From positions 1-34,487 of the forward strand of contig LVAK01000001.1 of NCBI GenBank assembly GCA_001604035.1: DNA of 34,487 nt. The letters are read 5' to 3'. The notes below the pieces were generated by a model, which saw nothing but the letters and a program-made list of their open reading frames with translations, was not told the origin of the DNA and did no database searches. Origin of the DNA: Clostridiales bacterium Firm_05. Lineage in GTDB: Bacteria > Bacillota > Clostridia > Oscillospirales > Ruminococcaceae. Position numbers and translations under genes: made by a program. The stretch's first letter is position 1, and every line of letters begins with the position of its first letter. Below are positions 30,063-34,487 of this stretch, one piece after another.

Positions 30063-32414
30063 ATGAGCGAAATGACGAAATCACAGAATGCAGAAGTCAG
30101 AATAAAAGAGGTCGCAGAACGAATCTCACGTCTGCGTGAAGATCTCGGAATATCCGTAGAAGAAATGGCTGCAATAACTGACTATTCCGTAGAAGAATAC
30201 AAGAAGCTTGAATCCGGCGAGCAGGACTTCAGCTTTACATTCATCTATAAATGTGCGATCAAATTCAACGTTGAGATCACCGATCTCATGGAGGGAATCA
30301 GCCCTGAGCTCAGCGGCTACACTGTTACCCGCAAGGGCGAGGGCGTTCCGATCGTCCGCAGAAAGGGCTTTGTATACAACCGCCTTGCATCCAAGTTCAA
30401 GAACAAGGCTGTTGAGCCCTTCCACGTTGTTATCCCCTATTCAGACGAAGCTCTTTCTCAGCCGCTGCATATGTCCAGCCATGCCGGCCAGGAAATGGAT
30501 ATCGTCATCAAAGGCACAATGCGTATAACTGTTGGCTCACATACAGAGATCCTCCACGAAGGCGACTCTATCTACTATGACAGCTCCATGCCCCATGACG
30601 AAGTTGCACTGGGCGGCGAGGACTGTGAGATCTACGCTTTTGTCACAGCCCCCCGTGGAACAACAGGCATGGCTGAATACAAGGAGCACGTTGCAGAGCA
30701 TCACCTTACCAATGTTGACAAGGCCGGCCTGCTCCACCCTGTATCGGAAAAATTCGTAAAATGCGAGACAAATGAAGAGGGCATCCTCAGCGGAGTTCAT
30801 TTTGTAAACCAGGATAAATTCAACTTTGCATACGATATCGTTGATGCAATGGCAGAAAAATGCCCGGACAAGACTGCTATGATCTATGTGGACGTCAATA
30901 AGAACGAGCGCCGCTTCACATTCAAGGACATAAAGAAATATTCCTGCCAGACTGCAAACTACTTCAAGTCCCTCGGCATAAAGAAGGGCGACCGTGTAAT
31001 GCTGGTGCTCAAGCGTCATTATCAGTTCTGGTTCTCCATCATTGCTCTTCACCGTATCGGAGCACTTGTTATCCCTGCATCAAATATGCTCAAGGAGCAC
31101 GATTTTGAATACCGCTTCAATTCTGCTGAGATATCTGCGATCGTATGCTCTGCTGACGGCGAGATCACAGCAGAAGTTGACAAGGCCTGTGCTGTAACAA
31201 ATACTATCCGTACAAAGATAATCGTCAACGGTCAGCGTGAGGGCTGGCATGACTTCAACGAGGAGCTCCCTGCATACAGCACACATTTCGAGCGTACTGC
31301 TGATACTCCATGCGGAACTGATCCCATGCTCATCTTCTTCAGCTCGGGAACATCAGGCAATCCGAAGCTTGTTCTCCACAGCTATCAGTATCCTCTCGGC
31401 CACTATGTAACAGCCCGTTACTGGCAGAATGCCGATCCTAACGGCCTGCACTTCACTATCTCTGATACTGGCTGGGGCAAGGCTCTCTGGGGCAAGCTCT
31501 ACGGACAGTGGATGTGTGAGGCAGCTGTATTCGTATATGACTTCGACCGCTTCCACGCAGACGATATCCTCCCCATGTTCAAGAAGTACAATATCACATC
31601 CTTCTGTGCTCCTCCGACAATGTACCGTTTCTTCATCAAGGAAGATCTTTCCAAGTATGATCTCTCTTCACTGAAATATGCCTGCATCGCCGGCGAAGCT
31701 CTCAACCCGGAGGTATTCCACCAGTTCTACCGTGCAACAGGCATCAAGCTCATGGAAGGCTTCGGCCAGACCGAAACTACACTTACTATCGCAAATGTTG
31801 TTGGCATGGAACCCAAGCCAGGCAGCATGGGCAAGCCCAATCCGCAGTATGATGTACAGGTACTCCTCCCTGACGGAACTCCCGCAGGCGTGGGTGAGAC
31901 CGGTGAGATCTGTATAAAGCTCAAGGAGGAAGGCGTTCCCGGATATGGTGTACCCGGCCTTGCACTCTGCTACTACGGCGATGAAGAAAACACTGCCGAA
32001 ACATGGTGTGACGGATATTATCACACCGGCGATACCGCATGGGTGGACGAGGACGGCTATTTCTGGTACGTAGGCAGAGTTGACGACGTTATCAAGTCCT
32101 CAGGCTACCGTATCGGACCATTCGAGATCGAGAGCGTGCTCATGGAGCTTCCATATGTACTTGAATGCGCCGTTACAGGTGTACCGGATGAGATCAGAGG
32201 ACAGGTCGTAAAGGCAACCATAGTTCTCACAAAGGATAAAGCCCCGTCTGACGAGCTCATCAAGGAGATCAAGGATTACGTCAAGGAGCGCACCGCACCT
32301 TACAAGTATCCAAGAGTGGTCGAGTTCGTTCCCGAGCTGCCAAAGACTGTAGGCAGCGGAAAGATCCGCCGTGCTGCTATCCGTGAAATGGATAAGACCA
32401 AATACCAGAAGTAA
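30063..32414 (+). CDS. XRE-cupin-acyl-CoA synthetase fusion protein
   Basis: 783 residues with three modules. Residues about 15-75 form an XRE-type HTH (RISRLREDLGISVEEMAAIT, EEYKKLESGE). Residues about 110-205 form a cupin (MSSHAGQEMDIVIKGTMRIT, LHEGDSIYYDSSMPHDE). Residues about 255-780 form an adenylate-forming acyl-CoA synthetase: P-loop FFSSGTSGNPKLVLHS, MEGFGQTETT, YHTGDTAWVDEDGYF, VDDVIKSSGYRIGPFEIE, and the catalytic lysine in LPKTVGSGKIRRAA. The last part resembles medium-chain/aromatic acyl-CoA synthetases, making acyl-CoA and AMP. XRE-cupin pairs are normally stand-alone regulators. AAGGAGAG precedes the ATG. It is controlled by the T-box leader and is followed by the ACT-MBL gene two bases after the stop. 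Substrate is unknown; a carboxylic acid precursor of an amino acid is my inference. Confidence 0.92.
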   Translation: MSEMTKSQNAEVRIKEVAERISRLREDLGISVEEMAAITDYSVEEYKKLESGEQDFSFTFIYKCAIKFNVEITDLMEGISPELSGYTVTRKGEGVPIVRRKGFVYNRLASKFKNKAVEPFHVVIPYSDEALSQPLHMSSHAGQEMDIVIKGTMRITVGSHTEILHEGDSIYYDSSMPHDEVALGGEDCEIYAFVTAPRGTTGMAEYKEHVAEHHLTNVDKAGLLHPVSEKFVKCETNEEGILSGVHFVNQDKFNFAYDIVDAMAEKCPDKTAMIYVDVNKNERRFTFKDIKKYSCQTANYFKSLGIKKGDRVMLVLKRHYQFWFSIIALHRIGALVIPASNMLKEHDFEYRFNSAEISAIVCSADGEITAEVDKACAVTNTIRTKIIVNGQREGWHDFNEELPAYSTHFERTADTPCGTDPMLIFFSSGTSGNPKLVLHSYQYPLGHYVTARYWQNADPNGLHFTISDTGWGKALWGKLYGQWMCEAAVFVYDFDRFHADDILPMFKKYNITSFCAPPTMYRFFIKEDLSKYDLSSLKYACIAGEALNPEVFHQFYRATGIKLMEGFGQTETTLTIANVVGMEPKPGSMGKPNPQYDVQVLLPDGTPAGVGETGEICIKLKEEGVPGYGVPGLALCYYGDEENTAETWCDGYYHTGDTAWVDEDGYFWYVGRVDDVIKSSGYRIGPFEIESVLMELPYVLECAVTGVPDEIRGQVVKATIVLTKDKAPSDELIKEIKDYVKERTAPYKYPRVVEFVPELPKTVGSGKIRRAAIREMDKTKYQK

Positions 32415-32416
32415 TT

Positions 32417-33859
32417 ATGAACAGGACATTTGTTACTAAAATGCCGAACCATATCGGAGCATTTCTCAAAGCCAGCAAATGCTTAGCCTCCCTCGGCATA
32501 AATATAACAAGAGTAAGCTACAACAAGGCTGTGGATTCCCATATGCTGTTCATAGATGCAGAGGGAACTCCTCAGCAGCTTGCAAAGGCTGCGGAAGAGC
32601 TGACTGCTATCGGCTATCTTCAGTGCGATGAAGATAACCGCAGCGTAGTTCTGCTGGAATTCCGCCTGAAGGATGAGCCCGGCAGCGTTACTGCCATACT
32701 CGAACTTATCAGCGCCCACAACTTCAACATCTCATATATAAGCTCCCAGGAAAACGGCACAGAATACCAGCTTTTCAAAATGGGCCTTATTGCCGACAGC
32801 TCAGACAGGATAGACACTTTCATCGAGGAGGCAAGAAAGCTGTGCAGCGTCCGTATCATAGAATACAATCACGCTGACAAGATATATGACAACAGCTTCT
32901 TCTATACCACTTTTGTCAACGAGCTGTCCTCAGCTATGGAGATATCCGCTGAAGCAAAGAATGAGCTTATGGTCAATACCAACCTTGCCATGCAGATACT
33001 GGATGAATCCGGAGTTTCTCCGTACCGTACTTTTGACAGCATCAGCCGCTTTGCAGAGCTTCTTGCTGCTTCAAGAGGGAAAAATTTCTCACCGAGGGTA
33101 ACTGTTCATCAGATCACCGAAAACACTTCGGTCACTCTGATCGAGCCTCCCTGCGGAAGCAATACCGCAATAATAAAAAGCGGCAGTGAGTATCTGTTCA
33201 TAGATACAGGCTATGCCTGCTACAAGGAGGAGATGCTGCCTATCATAAGGAGCATCGTGCCCGGATTTGACAGCATGGAGAAAAAGTGCTTCATAACTCA
33301 CGCCGATGTGGATCACTGCGGACTTCTCCCGTTATTCGATACTGTATATGCCAGTGCTCCCAGCGCAGAATGTCTGCGGCTGGAAAGCAGCGGCGATGAC
33401 GGATTTCGTGAGAGGAATCCCCTGCACAAGCCCTACATCCGCATATGCAAGGTACTTACCTCATATGCTGCGGTATCTCCGGAAAAGATCAAAGTTGTCG
33501 GTGATAAGAAAGAGATCCGCCAGCTTATTGAGCAGACAGGCTTCTTCGATTTTGGTGAGCTCCATTTCGAGCTGTACGAGGGCAAGGGCGGTCATCTCGC
33601 AGGCGAATCCGTGCTTATCGACTTCGAGCACCACATCGCCTTTACAGGTGATATCTTCGTGAATATGAAGGATATGACTGCTCACCAGGCACAGTACAAC
33701 CGCTATGCCCCCATACTTATGACATCTGTTGATACAGACAAGGAACTGTGTGCTGCCGAGAGGAATGCTCTTTTCCAGCGTCTTGGCGTAGGCTCATGGC
33801 AGATATTCGGAGGTCACGGCGGCAAAAAGTCCTATAATGTCAGACCGGCAGAAATATGA
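32417..33859 (+). CDS. ACT-ACT-metallo-beta-lactamase-fold protein
   Basis: 480 residues. Two ACT-like modules occupy about residues 1-145: one starting MNRTFVTKMPNHIGAFLKAS, the second VVLLEFRLKDEPGSVTAIL with NFNISYISS. ACT domains usually bind amino acids to regulate an enzyme. A helical linker (about 150-225) leads to a metallo-beta-lactamase domain, about residues 225-480. Its metal ligands are HADVDHCG (HxDxDH pattern), GKGGHLAGES, FTGDIF and FGGHGGK. MBL enzymes include hydrolases of thioesters, esters and phosphodiesters. The ATG is two bases after the previous stop, with weak SD AGAAG, so translation is coupled to the synthetase. A plausible role is feedback-controlled hydrolysis of a thioester or regulatory molecule; this is inference. 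No standard name is known to me. Confidence 0.88.
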   Translation: MNRTFVTKMPNHIGAFLKASKCLASLGINITRVSYNKAVDSHMLFIDAEGTPQQLAKAAEELTAIGYLQCDEDNRSVVLLEFRLKDEPGSVTAILELISAHNFNISYISSQENGTEYQLFKMGLIADSSDRIDTFIEEARKLCSVRIIEYNHADKIYDNSFFYTTFVNELSSAMEISAEAKNELMVNTNLAMQILDESGVSPYRTFDSISRFAELLAASRGKNFSPRVTVHQITENTSVTLIEPPCGSNTAIIKSGSEYLFIDTGYACYKEEMLPIIRSIVPGFDSMEKKCFITHADVDHCGLLPLFDTVYASAPSAECLRLESSGDDGFRERNPLHKPYIRICKVLTSYAAVSPEKIKVVGDKKEIRQLIEQTGFFDFGELHFELYEGKGGHLAGESVLIDFEHHIAFTGDIFVNMKDMTAHQAQYNRYAPILMTSVDTDKELCAAERNALFQRLGVGSWQIFGGHGGKKSYNVRPAEI

Positions 33860-33878
33860 AAAAGAAAAATCAATAACC

Positions 33879-33914
33879 AAAAGTCCTGACAGCCGAAACT
33901 GTCAGGACTTTTTT
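33879..33914. terminator. bidirectional terminator between convergent genes
   Basis: AAAAGTCCTGACAG (33879-33892) and CTGTCAGGACTTTT (33899-33912) form a 14-bp stem with CCGAAA loop and T tracts in both directions. It ends the T-box operon (plus) and the yjdF gene (minus, stop at 33927). Confidence 0.93.
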
Positions 33915-33926
33915 GCAGGGAAGCTT

Positions 33927-34343
33927 TCAATGACCTTTGTGCTTTTCCCTGCGCTTTTGCTGTTTAAGCTCAAACTGACGCTGCTTTTCAGCTTCACGCT
34001 GCTCTTTTGTGAGCTGCTTGCGTTCGGTCTTCATTTGCTCCTGCATAAGCTTCAGCGCTTGCTGTGACTTAGTACCGATACCTGTGGTACTAAGCTGCTT
34101 TCGTGCATTGCGCTGCCGCCGTTTTGGATTATCAGCGGTCTGTTTGATTTTTGCTTTAACAGCAGGACTGAACTTCAACTTGTAGTAATGCCTCAGCACA
34201 TTATCCCAGACCTCGCTGTCCTTGGGTTCTGCTCCGAATGTGACCTTAGCCGCTGAGAGCTTACCATTTTCCGAGCGTTCAAATACTCCCACCCAGAAAG
34301 GCTCATCGAAAAATACTGTCAGCATACCGTTCGTTTTGTCCAT
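33927..34343 (-). CDS. yjdF: YjdF family protein (DUF2992)
   Basis: 138-residue DUF2992 protein. The N-terminus MDKTNGMLTVFFDEPFWVGV, then VTFGAEPKDSEVWDNVLRHY, is the family signature. The C-terminal half is a Lys/Arg/Gln/Glu-rich helical region (TKEQREAEKQRQFELKQQKR), probably nucleic-acid associated or coiled-coil. The molecular function of YjdF is not established; in Bacillus the gene is preceded by the yjdF riboswitch, which responds to azaaromatic compounds, and the same arrangement appears here. AGGAGG lies about 8 nt upstream of ATG 34343. It is a single gene ending at the terminator shared with the T-box operon. Confidence 0.92.
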   Translation of the reverse strand: MDKTNGMLTVFFDEPFWVGVFERSENGKLSAAKVTFGAEPKDSEVWDNVLRHYYKLKFSPAVKAKIKQTADNPKRRQRNARKQLSTTGIGTKSQQALKLMQEQMKTERKQLTKEQREAEKQRQFELKQQKRREKHKGH

Positions 34344-34368
34344 ATCTTTTCCCTCCTAAAATAGCTAT

Positions 34369-34487
34369 GGACAAAGAACGGACAACCCGGAGGGGCAGGT
34401 TACTTACCCTGTTTTCACAGGACGGCCGGGCTACCTACCGGCTCTGGCATACCCTAAGGTACACGTTGCGTTTTTATCTTTGTCATT
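34369..34487 (-). promoter_or_regulatory. probable yjdF riboswitch
   Basis: The 144 bases before yjdF form a structured leader, read on the minus strand. It starts near AAAAACGCAACGTGTACC (34458-34475), which I recall as a conserved part of the yjdF RNA motif, and continues with several GC-rich hairpins. GACAAAGA (complement of 34477-34484) and TCTTTGTC (complement of 34370-34377) close it as an 8-bp P1 stem. The SD (complement of 34351-34357) lies about 12 bases after P1, so translation control is likely. The 5' end may extend past the window. Confidence 0.82.

Overview
The window looks like chromosomal DNA from a low-GC Gram-positive anaerobe of the Clostridia, most likely a Ruminococcus-type, cellulose-associated gut bacterium. 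The evidence is a GH94 beta-glucoside phosphorylase, a T-box leader, a probable yjdF riboswitch, consensus TTGACA-17-TATAAT promoters, strong Shine-Dalgarno (SD) sites, and Firmicutes gene orders (yaaO-holB-ricT; rimP-nusA-ylxR-ylxQ-infB-rbfA-nrnA-truB-ribF; pth-mfd). The species call is inference. I saw no tRNA, rRNA, CRISPR array or transposase gene.

Layout. 1-4995 (+): a small coiled-coil protein and a sigma-region-4-like HTH protein, then a tight run of a lysine/ornithine/arginine decarboxylase-family protein, DNA polymerase III delta', RicT/YaaT, QueH and a YbaK-type deacylase. 5024-5145 holds two hairpins, one a bidirectional terminator. 5147-10591 (-): a four-gene Gld-like ABC export system (ATPase, permease, GldG-like, DUF4340) followed by a 90-aa protein whose SD lies in a hairpin. 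10697-19599 (-): the transcription/translation operon from rimP to ribF. It has a mapped promoter, a candidate attenuator, a repeat-rich IF-2, an extra acidic protein and a three-way-junction element. 19830-22781 (+): the GH94 phosphorylase with its own promoter and a small membrane protein. 22780-23212: a MITE-like element with 41-bp terminal inverted repeats whose ends form the stop codons of both convergent neighbours. 23208-29559 (-): a secreted lipoprotein with its own promoter, then the operon PHP phosphatase, GNAT acetyltransferase, pth, mfd. 29669-33859 (+): a perfect promoter, a T-box leader with terminator, an XRE-cupin-acyl-CoA synthetase fusion and an ACT-ACT-metallo-beta-lactamase protein. 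33879-34487 (-): a shared terminator, a YjdF (DUF2992) protein and its probable yjdF riboswitch.

The most interesting unit is 29669-33859. A tRNA-sensing leader controls an enzyme that carries a DNA-binding and a cupin domain on its N-terminus, next to a hydrolase-fold protein with amino-acid-sensing ACT domains. My working idea is a scavenging system that activates a carboxylic acid precursor of an amino acid (isoleucine or phenylalanine are the best candidates) when the cognate tRNA is uncharged. The regulatory architecture is read from sequence; the substrate is inference.
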